In this document: positions 8,438-16,944 of the stretch, one piece after another
Layout: each line of letters starts with the position of its first letter
How positions within the stretch are numbered: the first letter of the stretch is position 1
Source of the DNA: Pukyongia sp.
Lineage (GTDB): Bacteria; Bacteroidota; Bacteroidia; Flavobacteriales; Flavobacteriaceae
Assembly: GCA_030148705.1 (NCBI GenBank)
Contig: JASBSY010000003.1
Location: 1 to 64,000 of the forward strand
DNA: 64,000 nt
Direction: 5' to 3'
Notes under the pieces: generated by a model
Told to the model about the DNA's origin: nothing
What the model saw: only the letters and a program-made list of their open reading frames with translations
The model's database searches: none
Program-made: the position numbers and the translations under genes

Positions 8438-8607
8438 CCTATGTTTTAGATATAATGGAGGGAATTACTCCCGGTATTTGTTGTAGGAAAAAGAAAAGAT
8501 ATTCTTACACTAAATGACAAAGGGAACAATTTTTACGACAAAAGTTAAAAAAACTTGCAGTTCATCGATTTTTTGCATATCATTGCTATCAAGAAAATTA
8601 GCTAATC

Positions 8608-9321
8608 GTGGACAAACTAATCCTTAAATGTGCTATAGTAGACGATTCTACCCTGCAACGGCTTTCCATCGTTAAGCTTATTGAGAATCATCCTTCCTTA
8701 GACCTTGTCGCCGAGTATAACAACGCCATCGAAGCCAAGATGGGTCTGGCCACTACGCCAATCGACCTTATCTTTCTCGATATCGAAATGCCTATACTCT
8801 CAGGTTTCGACCTGTTAGACGATCTTACGCATAAACCACAGATTATCTTTGTAACAGGGAAGACGAAATACGCCTTTAAGGCATTCGATTACGATGCCGT
8901 GGATTACCTGAGGAAACCCATCTCTAAGGAGCGTTTCCTCAATGCGGTTCACAAAGCGATTACTAACTACAAACTCAAAAACGACGAAGGCTTCGACGAA
9001 GAGGATTTTATCTTCGTAAAGAGCAATCTCAAGAAACGAAAGGTATTCCTCAACGAATTGAGATATATAGAAGCTCTTGGAGACTACGTCAAACTTGTTA
9101 CCGAACACGACGCCCTGGTTGTACTTTCAACCATGAAGGCCTTCGAGCAACTGCTGCCAAGCGACCGCTTCCTGCGAATCCATAAGTCGTATATCGTAAA
9201 TCTCGACAAGGTGGAACGCTACAACAGTAAGGTGATCGAACTGGACAAGGAACAACTGCCTCTTAGCCGGAACCGAAAAGCCGAACTGGCCGAAGCACTT
9301 GCCGCTACCATGCGCTCCTAA
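8608..9321 (+). CDS. LytTR-family response regulator
   Basis: DNA-binding response regulator of 237 aa with a GTG start. The receiver domain (about 5-120) has the acidic pair VDDS, the phosphoacceptor Asp in FLDIEMP, and the Lys in LRKPISKERF. The LytTR DNA-binding domain (about 135-232) shows YIEALGDYVKLVT, FLRIHKSYIVNLDKV and LPLSRNRK. LytTR regulators usually pair with a 5TM or 7TM histidine kinase, but no kinase is adjacent, so it is an orphan here. It is divergent from the ribosomal operon and ends convergently with priA, overlapping it by 4 bp. Confidence 0.95.
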   Translation: MDKLILKCAIVDDSTLQRLSIVKLIENHPSLDLVAEYNNAIEAKMGLATTPIDLIFLDIEMPILSGFDLLDDLTHKPQIIFVTGKTKYAFKAFDYDAVDYLRKPISKERFLNAVHKAITNYKLKNDEGFDEEDFIFVKSNLKKRKVFLNELRYIEALGDYVKLVTEHDALVVLSTMKAFEQLLPSDRFLRIHKSYIVNLDKVERYNSKVIELDKEQLPLSRNRKAELAEALAATMRS

Positions 9322-11771
9322 TAGTTATCTACATCCACTGTAAGTTTCACGCTAGAGAATTCCTTTACCGAATTAAAACTGTTTATACCCTTTTGAATAA
9401 AATCCTTGGTCTTTTCAAGCGACTGCTGCTTGGGGATCTTCACCAACAGGTTGGTGATAAACAAATTCCGTACCCTGCCCACAGGGGGTTGCTCCGGCCC
9501 CAGCACCTGGTCCTTTAGCCTGGTCTGCAACAAACTGCCAAACCAGGTCGCAGCCTGCTGCATTTTATTAAAATTCCTGTCTCTGAAGCTTATTCGTATA
9601 ATACGGTAATAGGGCGGATATTTATACTGGTAGCGTTGCTCGGTCTCGTCTTTGTACATGCCATCATAATCGTTGGTACTTACCTGCTGCAATATGCGGT
9701 GATGCGGATTATAGGTCTGTATCAGTACCTTCCCCCTCTTTTCGGTTCTTCCGGCACGGCCTGCAACCTGCTGCAACAGCTGGAAACTGCGCTCATGGGC
9801 CCTGAAATCGGGGAAATTCAGCAAATTATCGGCATTCATAACACCAACCAGGCCAATATTCCTGAAGTCTAACCCCTTTGCCACCATCTGGGTTCCCACC
9901 ACTATATCGACTTCCCTGTGTTCTATGGCCTCGATTAACTTCGCATAGGCGTGCTTGCCCCTGGTAGTGTCCTGGTCCATCCGCTTAACCACGACATCGG
10001 GAAATAACACCCCTGCTTCAGCCTCGATCTGTTCTGTTCCAAAACCTTTATAATCGAGCGTCTCACTGCCACAGGCCATACAGGCTTGCAGCATGGCTAT
10101 GTGATAGCCGCAGTAATGGCAGCGAAGTTCGTTCTTATATTGGTGAAATGTAAGGCTAACGTCACAGTTCGGGCACTGGGGCGCCACCCCGCAGGTGGAA
10201 CATTCAACGAAGGGAGAAAAGCCCCTGCGATTCTGAAATAACAGCACCTGCTCCCCGTTACCGAGGGTTTCCCGCATAGCCTCGATTAGGGTATCACTGA
10301 AATGCCCCGACATTTGTTTCCGTTTGTGCTTTTCTTTGATGTCGATCAGCTGAATTTCCGGCATCAGCACATTCCCGTAGCGTTTGGTAAGTTTCACCAG
10401 GCCAAATTTGCCGTGCTTGGAATTACAGGCACTTTCCAGGGAAGGGGTAGCCGAACCAAGGATGGTTTTCGCCCCGTGCAGGTTTGCAAGTACGATTGCC
10501 GCATCCCGGGCGTGATAGCGCGGGGCCGGATTGAACTGCTTAAAACTGGGCTCGTGTGCCTCGTCCACAATCACTAGTCCAAGGTTTTCAAAGGGTAGGA
10601 ACAGGGCCGAACGGGCTCCTATGATGATCTGTGCCTTGGACTTCCGGTCCAGCACATTCTGCCACACCTCTACCCGCTCATTGATGGTGTATTTGGAGTG
10701 ATAAACCGAAATTGAACTTCCGAAGTACTCCTGCAACCGACTGATCAACTGGGTGGTCAATGCGATCTCGGGAAGGATATACAATAGTTGCTTCCCTGAC
10801 TTCAGCAGCTCTGAAATAAGTGTTACGTAGACTTCAGTTTTTCCGCTGGAAGTCACTCCGTGTAAGAGACTTACATCGCTCGTCTTAAAGTTTTCTTTTA
10901 ATTCCTCGATCGCAGTTTTTTGTGCCTCATTCAAGGTTTTTATATCCCCCGGATCGGCTCCTGAATACTGCACCCTGTCCTGCTCGATAAAATATTCCTG
11001 CAGTATGCTCTTGTCGATCAGGGTGCGCAGGACCGAAGCTGTACTTCCACTCTTTTTCTGCAAAAGAACGGAAGTAATTGGTTTGTTATTTTGAGAGCTC
11101 ATCATAAACAGGGTCATGAGCACTTCCCGCTGCCTGGGGGCATTTTTAAGCTGGGATTCCAGTAGTTCCTTTAAGTTTTCTTCGGAAGTGTATTCGGCTG
11201 CTAATTTTATGTAGCGCACCACTTTCGGACTGTACTGCTCTACCACGGCCTCTTCGACCTCTATGATTTTCTTCTGAAGTAACTGCTCTATTACCTTTAC
11301 CACATTCTTCCTGTCGAGGATGGATCGAACATCGTTTATATGAAGCGAAGACTGGTGCTGAAGCGCTTCCAGCAAAAGGAATTCCTCGTCGTTTAACCCG
11401 GACTCATCAATTTCGGCATTGGCGACAAGTTTAATGATGGTCTCACTTTCAAGCAGATATGCCGAAGGTAAAGCCGCCCGAATCACCTCCCCCAGGGTAC
11501 ACATATAGTAGGATGCCATCCACTCCCAATGCTTGAGCTGTTTTGAGGTAATTATGGGTTCTTCATCCAGGATCTGGTCTATGGACTTGGTCTCATAGCC
11601 GGCCGGTGGGGTTTGGTGGACCCGGTACACCAGCCCGGTGTAAACCTTCGACTTGCCAAAAGGAACGGCAACCCGCATCCCCTGTTTCAGAAAACGAGCC
11701 TCATCCTCATTTACGCTGTAAGTGAAGCTCTGCTTTAGAGGAATAGGAAGGATTACATCAATAAAATACAC
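9318..11771 (-). CDS. priA: Primosomal replication restart helicase
   Basis: 3'-5' DNA helicase that reloads the replisome at stalled forks. Seen in order: the N-terminal fork-binding domain starting YFIDVILPIPLKQSFTYSV, Walker A in GVTSSGKTEVY, DEAH box in VDEAHEPSFKQ, a zinc-binding array of eight cysteines (CSTCG..CPNC..CHYC..CMAC), and helicase motifs V-VI (GTQMVAKGLDF, QQVAGRAGR). The longest frame starts at 11798, but the family N-terminus and a terminator hairpin at 11789-11811 favour the GTG at 11771, giving 817 aa. Confidence 0.97.
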   Translation of the reverse strand: MYFIDVILPIPLKQSFTYSVNEDEARFLKQGMRVAVPFGKSKVYTGLVYRVHQTPPAGYETKSIDQILDEEPIITSKQLKHWEWMASYYMCTLGEVIRAALPSAYLLESETIIKLVANAEIDESGLNDEEFLLLEALQHQSSLHINDVRSILDRKNVVKVIEQLLQKKIIEVEEAVVEQYSPKVVRYIKLAAEYTSEENLKELLESQLKNAPRQREVLMTLFMMSSQNNKPITSVLLQKKSGSTASVLRTLIDKSILQEYFIEQDRVQYSGADPGDIKTLNEAQKTAIEELKENFKTSDVSLLHGVTSSGKTEVYVTLISELLKSGKQLLYILPEIALTTQLISRLQEYFGSSISVYHSKYTINERVEVWQNVLDRKSKAQIIIGARSALFLPFENLGLVIVDEAHEPSFKQFNPAPRYHARDAAIVLANLHGAKTILGSATPSLESACNSKHGKFGLVKLTKRYGNVLMPEIQLIDIKEKHKRKQMSGHFSDTLIEAMRETLGNGEQVLLFQNRRGFSPFVECSTCGVAPQCPNCDVSLTFHQYKNELRCHYCGYHIAMLQACMACGSETLDYKGFGTEQIEAEAGVLFPDVVVKRMDQDTTRGKHAYAKLIEAIEHREVDIVVGTQMVAKGLDFRNIGLVGVMNADNLLNFPDFRAHERSFQLLQQVAGRAGRTEKRGKVLIQTYNPHHRILQQVSTNDYDGMYKDETEQRYQYKYPPYYRIIRISFRDRNFNKMQQAATWFGSLLQTRLKDQVLGPEQPPVGRVRNLFITNLLVKIPKQQSLEKTKDFIQKGINSFNSVKEFSSVKLTVDVDNY

Positions 11772-11788
11772 TGTATAAAAATAAAAAA

Positions 11789-11811
11789 GGTCGTCCATAC
11801 TTCGAACGACC
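11789..11811 (-). terminator. Probable terminator after the DUF2147 gene
   Basis: Stem GGTCGT / ACGACC. Read on the minus strand it is followed by TTTTTTATTTTTA. It sits between the DUF2147 stop (11834) and the chosen priA start (11771). The stem is short, so confidence is moderate. Confidence 0.5.
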
Positions 11812-11833
11812 CGGGCGAGTGGTTATAAACAAT

Positions 11834-12262
11834 TTATTTAATTCGTTCCCAATACTGCGTCCTGCCCAGCAGGGAAAAGCCAATATAGCCCCGCACTTTC
11901 AACCTGCCGTCGTCCTGCAATTCGATATAGCATTTATAGAGTTTTCCGGTCTCAGGATCGAGGATCTTTCCGTCGTTGTATTCACTGCCGTCCTTTTCCA
12001 GCTCCCTTATTATCACCAATCCTATAACCGGTTTGTCCTTGTCGGCGCCTTCGCAATTGTCGCATACCACATCCTGCTTCTCCGGATTCATGATGGCTTT
12101 TACCTTTCCGTAGACTTTACCATTCTTCTCATAGATCTCCACATGCGATTTGGCAGTACCGGTATTATCGTCTATCGTTCTCCATAATCCGAAAACATCC
12201 TGGGCAACGGCAGGCCCCGTAATTAGGACCAGCATGGTAATTAGCACTATAATCTTCTTCAT
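11834..12262 (-). CDS. Secreted DUF2147 protein
   Basis: 142 aa with a signal peptide (MKKIIVLITMLVLITGPAVAQ, cut after AQ). The mature part has the DUF2147 pattern: GLWRTIDDNTGTAKSHVEIY near the start, two cysteines in VVCDNCEGADKDKPVIGL, GKILDPETGKLYKCY, and the ending VRGYIGFSLLGRTQYWERI. The family is periplasmic with unknown biochemistry, and a small beta-barrel, lipocalin-like fold is expected. It overlaps the upstream BrkB-type gene by 4 bp, so the two are co-transcribed behind nadC. Confidence 0.93.
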   Translation of the reverse strand: MKKIIVLITMLVLITGPAVAQDVFGLWRTIDDNTGTAKSHVEIYEKNGKVYGKVKAIMNPEKQDVVCDNCEGADKDKPVIGLVIIRELEKDGSEYNDGKILDPETGKLYKCYIELQDDGRLKVRGYIGFSLLGRTQYWERIK

Positions 12263-13200
12263 TCATTTGGGGGTTTTTGATCCGTATTTCGCTCCTTCAG
12301 TCGTTGTATAGAAATATTCAATTCGAATCCCAGCAACAGCAAATTCGAATTTATCCAAATATAGAATAACATGATCAATAATGCACCAATTGAACCGTAC
12401 AACTCGTTGAACTGAGAGAAATTATTGATGTAAATTCCGAAGAGATAGGTAGTTAGTAGAAATAAAATAGTTGTAAGCAAGGCGCCCAGGGAAAAGAAGT
12501 GATTCTGCCTCCCCTCCTTTACACCAAAATGATAGAGAATGGCCGTGGTTAAATAGATCATCACGATAAACACCGTGACCTGCAAAGCACTAATCCAGAA
12601 GATATCGTTCGAGATATACTCCCGCCCTTTTAATTCGCTTATCACAAACTCGCCGTAAAGTATCACTCCCACAGTGGTTAGCAGCAATAAGGCCAGGATA
12701 AGCGAGACGAGGAAAGCCACCAGGTACTGCCTGATAAAAGCCCGGTTGATCTTTACCTGGTAGGAATTCTCGAAGGCACTGAAAATAGCCGACACCCCGT
12801 TGGCCGCAAGGAATAATGACAAAAAGAACACAAAATATGTAAGCCCGGTGCGTTGATTAAGGGCAATATCGACCACGATGGGATAAAAGAAATCGTGGGT
12901 TTGCGCCGGTAGCAAATCGTTTATAAACGCCAGGAATCGCTGCTGAAAGCCGGCCACCTTGATATAGGAGATCAGGTTCAGAATAAAAAGCAGGAAGGGG
13001 AAGATCGCGATAAAAAAACTATAGGCAATGGAACTGGCCCTGCTCGATAAGGTGCCTTTAATTAAACCGGTGATGTAGATATCCAAAAGGTCGTAGAGGG
13101 TAAGGCCATTAAGTCCCGGCAGGATCACACGCTTTAAAGCGCGAACTATTGACCGCAACACAGGAATCTTTAATAGTCCCTCCTCTACTTCATTGTTCAT
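12259..13200 (-). CDS. YihY/BrkB-family inner-membrane protein
   Basis: 313 aa polytopic membrane protein with about six transmembrane helices. Family landmarks are visible: RASSIAYSFFIAIFPFLLFI in the first helix, NGVSAIFSAFENSYQV, and the final IWINSNLLLLGFELN. The family was once called ribonuclease BN by mistake, and its true role is unresolved (transport or envelope integrity). It starts directly at the nadC stop and overlaps the DUF2147 gene, so nadC, this gene and the DUF2147 gene form one transcription unit. Confidence 0.93.
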   Translation of the reverse strand: MNNEVEEGLLKIPVLRSIVRALKRVILPGLNGLTLYDLLDIYITGLIKGTLSSRASSIAYSFFIAIFPFLLFILNLISYIKVAGFQQRFLAFINDLLPAQTHDFFYPIVVDIALNQRTGLTYFVFFLSLFLAANGVSAIFSAFENSYQVKINRAFIRQYLVAFLVSLILALLLLTTVGVILYGEFVISELKGREYISNDIFWISALQVTVFIVMIYLTTAILYHFGVKEGRQNHFFSLGALLTTILFLLTTYLFGIYINNFSQFNELYGSIGALLIMLFYIWINSNLLLLGFELNISIQRLKERNTDQKPPNE

Positions 13201-14058
13201 CTAAACCGCTTTTAAACTCAGATCTAAATTATGAACGGAGTGCGTTAGTGCTCCGCTTGAGATATAGTCGACCCCGCATTCGGCATATTTCCTCACTGTT
13301 TCGAGGGTAATCCCTCCACTCGATTCGGTAAGGCAACTGCCGTTTATCAATTCAACAGCCTTTCGCGTATCCTCGTAATTAAAATTATCGATAAGAATGC
13401 GGTAAACCCCGCCGGCTTCCAGGATCTGTTCGATTTCCGAAAGGTTTCTGGCTTCGACTATCATCTTTAAACTGAGCTTCTGATCTTTCAGATATGCCTT
13501 TGTTTTGGCAATGGCCTTGCCTACCCCGCCGCAAAAGTCGATATGATTGTCCTTCAACATGATCATATCGTACAGTCCAAATCGGTGATTCTCCCCTCCG
13601 CCAATGGAAACAGCCCATTTCTCCAGCGCCCGTATTCCCGGGGTGGTCTTACGGGTGTCCAGGATCTTAGCCTTGGTCCCTTCCACTTTTTTCACGTATT
13701 CGTTGGTCTTTGTGGTAATGGCACTCATACGCTGCATTGCATTGAGGACAAGCCGTTCCGCCTTAAGGATGGATTGCGAATTGCCGGAAACAAAGAAACA
13801 GATATCCCCTTTACTTACCCTACTGCCGTCCTTGATCTGTATTTCCATCTCCAGGCCCGGGTCGACGTATTCGAAGACCTGCCTGGCAAATTCTACCCCG
13901 GCTATCAGGCCATCCTGTTTTACAAGCAGTCTCGCCTTGCCCTGGGCATCTTCCGAGATACAGGCCAGGGAACTGTAATCACCATCGCCAACATCCTCGC
14001 GAATGGCATTGGCTATGATGATATCGATTTCTTTTCTGAATTGTTTTTTTGATATCAT
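13201..14058 (-). CDS. nadC: Nicotinate-nucleotide pyrophosphorylase (carboxylating)
   Basis: Converts quinolinate and PRPP into nicotinate mononucleotide, CO2 and pyrophosphate in de novo NAD synthesis. Active-site blocks are complete: ILDTRKTTPGIRALEKWAV, GGGENHRFGLYDMIMLKDNH, and IVEARNLSEIEQILEAG, with SSGGITLETVRKYA and VDYISSGALTHS at the C-terminus. 285 aa is the normal length. nadA and nadB are not nearby. It is the first gene of a three-gene unit and is divergent from rlmH. Confidence 0.97.
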   Translation of the reverse strand: MISKKQFRKEIDIIIANAIREDVGDGDYSSLACISEDAQGKARLLVKQDGLIAGVEFARQVFEYVDPGLEMEIQIKDGSRVSKGDICFFVSGNSQSILKAERLVLNAMQRMSAITTKTNEYVKKVEGTKAKILDTRKTTPGIRALEKWAVSIGGGENHRFGLYDMIMLKDNHIDFCGGVGKAIAKTKAYLKDQKLSLKMIVEARNLSEIEQILEAGGVYRILIDNFNYEDTRKAVELINGSCLTESSGGITLETVRKYAECGVDYISSGALTHSVHNLDLSLKAV

Positions 14059-14114
14059 GGCACGAATTCTTTACGCTAAAATACTAAAAGAAGTACGAAG
14101 CTGGAAGTAAATAC

Positions 14115-14122
14115 TACCTTTG
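14115..14122 (+). promoter_or_regulatory. -7 element before rlmH
   Basis: TACCTTTG, a perfect TAnnTTTG, lies 27 bp before the rlmH start. No clear TTTG is found about 19 nt further upstream. Confidence 0.5.
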
Positions 14123-14149
14123 TGATATTCGAACAAAAAGTTCAGGAAC

Positions 14150-14623
14150 ATGAAGATTAGCGTTATAAGCATTGGTAAAACCGACAAGCCCGAACTAAAA
14201 GAACTCATCGATGAGTATGTAAAACGCTTATCGTTCTATGTGAGTTTTTCCTTCGAGATCATACCCGATCTGAAAAACACCAAAAACCTCAGCATCGAAC
14301 AACAAAAAGAAGCGGAAGGCACTGAAATCCTGAAACGAATACAAACTTCCGACAGGCTGATCCTTCTGGACGACAAAGGAAAATCCTTTACTTCCGAAGG
14401 GCTTGCCGAGTTTCTTCAGAAACAAATGAACAGCGGACTAAAAAACCTGGTGTTTGTCATAGGGGGACCCTACGGTTTTAGTGAAGCGGTATATCAACGC
14501 GCCGACGGCAAGCTGTCCCTGTCGAAGATGACCTTCTCCCATCAAATGGTTCGACTCTTCTTTGTGGAACAACTATACAGGGGCTTTACCATTCTGCGGA
14601 ATGAGCCGTATCACCACAATTAA
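14150..14623 (+). CDS. rlmH: 23S rRNA pseudouridine-1915 N3-methyltransferase
   Basis: SPOUT methyltransferase that modifies pseudouridine 1915 in helix 69 of 23S rRNA. Diagnostic features: MKISVISIGK at the start, the SAM-knot motif FVIGGPYGFS, SLSKMTFSHQMVRLFFVEQLYRG, and the terminal ILRNEPYHHN. 157 aa is the standard length. It is monocistronic, divergent from nadC and convergent with the aldehyde dehydrogenase gene (19 bp gap). Confidence 0.98.
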   Translation: MKISVISIGKTDKPELKELIDEYVKRLSFYVSFSFEIIPDLKNTKNLSIEQQKEAEGTEILKRIQTSDRLILLDDKGKSFTSEGLAEFLQKQMNSGLKNLVFVIGGPYGFSEAVYQRADGKLSLSKMTFSHQMVRLFFVEQLYRGFTILRNEPYHHN

Positions 14624-14642
14624 ACCGGAACAAACCAAAGAT

Positions 14643-16004
14643 TTAAACTCTGTACAGCAATCTTATCCACCACAATTTGACGGTGGTAAGGGGGTGATAC
14701 TTCAGGTTTAACTCGAACCAGCTTGGTTTTTTCATCACGCCTTTTAAGTTTGAAAAGGTCAGGAATCCCGCCTTTAAATGATACCGGCCAAACCCACTGG
14801 CCCCTACCCCTCCGAAAGGGAGGTGGGGATTGGTAACATGCATAAGCGCTTCATTGATGCAACCTCCGCCAAATGAGAGCGCGTTCAACACTTTCCTTTG
14901 TTCTGCCTTGCGCTTCGAAAATACATAACAGGACAAGGGTTTGGGTAATTGAGCTGCTTGTTTTAGAGCTAGGTCTAGACCGTCGTAAGGGATGACCGGC
15001 AGCAAGGGACCGAATATCTCCTCTTGCATTATCGCATCGCTGAAATCAACATTTCGCAGAATCGTCGGACTTATGGTCCTGGCATCCCTGTGGGTTTCCC
15101 CGCCATAATATACCTTCTCCTCGTTTAGCAGGGCGAGTAGACGATCGAAATGCCTGTGGTTAACTATCTGCACGTAATTGTGGTTGGAGATGCTGTATTC
15201 CGCTTTTTGAATTTCCTCCTTGCACCGCTGCAGGAATTGTTGCTCGATCTGTTTATCCACCATCACATAGTCCGGCGCAATACAGGTCTGCCCGGCATTG
15301 ATGAATTTAGCATATATCAATCGCTTAACACTCATCCCCAGGTCGCAATTAGCAGTGACGAAGGCCGGGGATTTCCCACCCAGTTCGAGGGTAACCGGTG
15401 TAAGATGCTCTGCTGCGGCCTTATAAATAATCTTCCCCACCTCGGTACTTCCCGTAAAAAAGATCTTATCGAATTTATGTTTTAACAGTTCCCGGGTGGT
15501 TGCAGCGTCTCCCTCCTCTACCCAGAAATATCCGGGATGGAAATTCTCATTGATCAGTTTTGCCATGATAGCACTACTGGTGGGAGCCAGCTCACTGGGT
15601 TTAAGGACTACGGTACATCCCGCCGCCATGGCGGCAACCGCAGGCAGAAGACACAGTTGATAGGGATAGTTCCAGGTACCGATGATAAGGCTTACGCCCA
15701 GGGGTTCGGGCATTACAAAGCTATAGGAGGGGAAATTCAGCAAGTTAGTGGCTGCCCGTTGCGGCCGTGCCCAGCGATCCAGTTTCCGCACTGCCTCGCG
15801 TATTTCCCTATAGATAAGCTCCAACTCGGTGACAGTGGTTTCAAATTCCGACTTTTGGAAATCGGAATAAATTGCGTCAAACAGTTGTTCTTCGTTTTCG
15901 CGGAGGAGCTCTTCCAGCAGTTTTAATTGTGTTCTTCTGAAGTTCAGATCGAGAGTTTCTCCCGAATCGAAAAACGAGCGTTGCGCTTCTATACAATCTT
16001 TCAT
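14643..16004 (-). CDS. NAD(P)-dependent aldehyde dehydrogenase
   Basis: 453 aa enzyme of the class-3-like group (fatty or medium-chain aldehyde dehydrogenases) that oxidises aldehydes to carboxylic acids. Visible: GTWNYPYQLCLLPAVAAMAAG for cofactor binding, the FFTGSTEVGK Rossmann turn, general-base Glu in LELGGKSPAFV, nucleophile Cys in NAGQTCIAPDYV, and IFGPLLPV. It ends in a hydrophobic, basic tail (TTVKLWWIRLLYRV) that may touch the membrane, as in fatty aldehyde dehydrogenases. There is no operon partner. Confidence 0.94.
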   Translation of the reverse strand: MKDCIEAQRSFFDSGETLDLNFRRTQLKLLEELLRENEEQLFDAIYSDFQKSEFETTVTELELIYREIREAVRKLDRWARPQRAATNLLNFPSYSFVMPEPLGVSLIIGTWNYPYQLCLLPAVAAMAAGCTVVLKPSELAPTSSAIMAKLINENFHPGYFWVEEGDAATTRELLKHKFDKIFFTGSTEVGKIIYKAAAEHLTPVTLELGGKSPAFVTANCDLGMSVKRLIYAKFINAGQTCIAPDYVMVDKQIEQQFLQRCKEEIQKAEYSISNHNYVQIVNHRHFDRLLALLNEEKVYYGGETHRDARTISPTILRNVDFSDAIMQEEIFGPLLPVIPYDGLDLALKQAAQLPKPLSCYVFSKRKAEQRKVLNALSFGGGCINEALMHVTNPHLPFGGVGASGFGRYHLKAGFLTFSNLKGVMKKPSWFELNLKYHPLTTVKLWWIRLLYRV

Positions 16005-16084
16005 ACGACTGTAAATTAAGAAAAGAAAAAAACTTTAACCGGGGTTGCCGGGAGATATTTCAGGAAAGTTCAGGGCCGGAATAT

Positions 16085-16864
16085 TTATGGAGAATTACCC
16101 TTTTCCTTTTGCCTGTTCAGCACCTTGTATTCTTCATAACATTCGCTGATAGCATCGAGTATCTGGAGGTCGCTGGCGGTTCGGATAAACCCTTCAGAAT
16201 AATTACAGCGATTAACAATCTCATCGAGGTCTACCCTCTCAAGCTGCAACACAGCCATAAGAGTCTCACGATCGTATTTGGTAGCCAGTAAATTCCTGAT
16301 AGCATCGTCTTCCTTCATCTGCCGAAGTTTCCGCATCTGTTTAGGACGCTTTCCGAAGATATTATAAAGGAAATCAGCCGGGTTGAAAATTGAACTCAAC
16401 ACACTGTTCACGGCTCCAGGTTTAGTCTTCCCTCCTTCATAACCCGTACTCAATCCCGAAATCCGGTAGCGGTAGTTATCATACACAGGAATAAGCCGCG
16501 CATCCACCTCAACGTAGCCGGTGAGTTCCACCGGGCGAATTACCACTTCTTCAAGCGCAATGCCCAGCTCGGTCATCTTTACCTTGATCTCGCCAAACTT
16601 GAGCCAGTCGTTGGTAACCCGAACGCGGATCGACTTAAAACCAAGGTAGCTGAAATACAAGGTGTCATTTACACTGGCACGTATAATAAACTTTCCATCC
16701 TGGTCTGAACTCGCTCCCTTTACACTGTTCAGGTTCACAATGTTCACGTTTTCCAGCGGCTCGTCGGTAGCGTCGTTGAGGACGGTGCCACGAATCTCTG
16801 CATCGTCCTGGGCCAGGGCAATGGCGGTACACAAGAAAGCTATTAGAAAGACTATCTTTTTCAT
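16085..16864 (-). CDS. Secreted protein with a carboxypeptidase-regulatory-like domain
   Basis: 259 aa from the Met at 16864. The open frame starts nine codons earlier, but MKKIVFLIAFLCTAIALAQ is a clean signal peptide. The N-terminal half is a CarboxypepD_reg-like beta-sandwich, with GTVLNDATDEPLENVNIVN then FSYLGFKSIRV, the fold also found at the front of SusC receptors. The C-terminal half is helical and charged (FGKRPKQMRKLRQMKEDDA) and not recognised. Stand-alone proteins of this kind are common in Bacteroidota envelopes, with unknown role. It has no operon neighbour. Confidence 0.85.
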   Translation of the reverse strand: MKKIVFLIAFLCTAIALAQDDAEIRGTVLNDATDEPLENVNIVNLNSVKGASSDQDGKFIIRASVNDTLYFSYLGFKSIRVRVTNDWLKFGEIKVKMTELGIALEEVVIRPVELTGYVEVDARLIPVYDNYRYRISGLSTGYEGGKTKPGAVNSVLSSIFNPADFLYNIFGKRPKQMRKLRQMKEDDAIRNLLATKYDRETLMAVLQLERVDLDEIVNRCNYSEGFIRTASDLQILDAISECYEEYKVLNRQKEKGNSP

Positions 16865-16944
16865 AAGCGTAAGGCCGTAAAGGTACATAAATAGACGAAA
16901 AAACCAGACGATAGTTTCAAGCTTCCGTCAAATTTAAGACAGCA

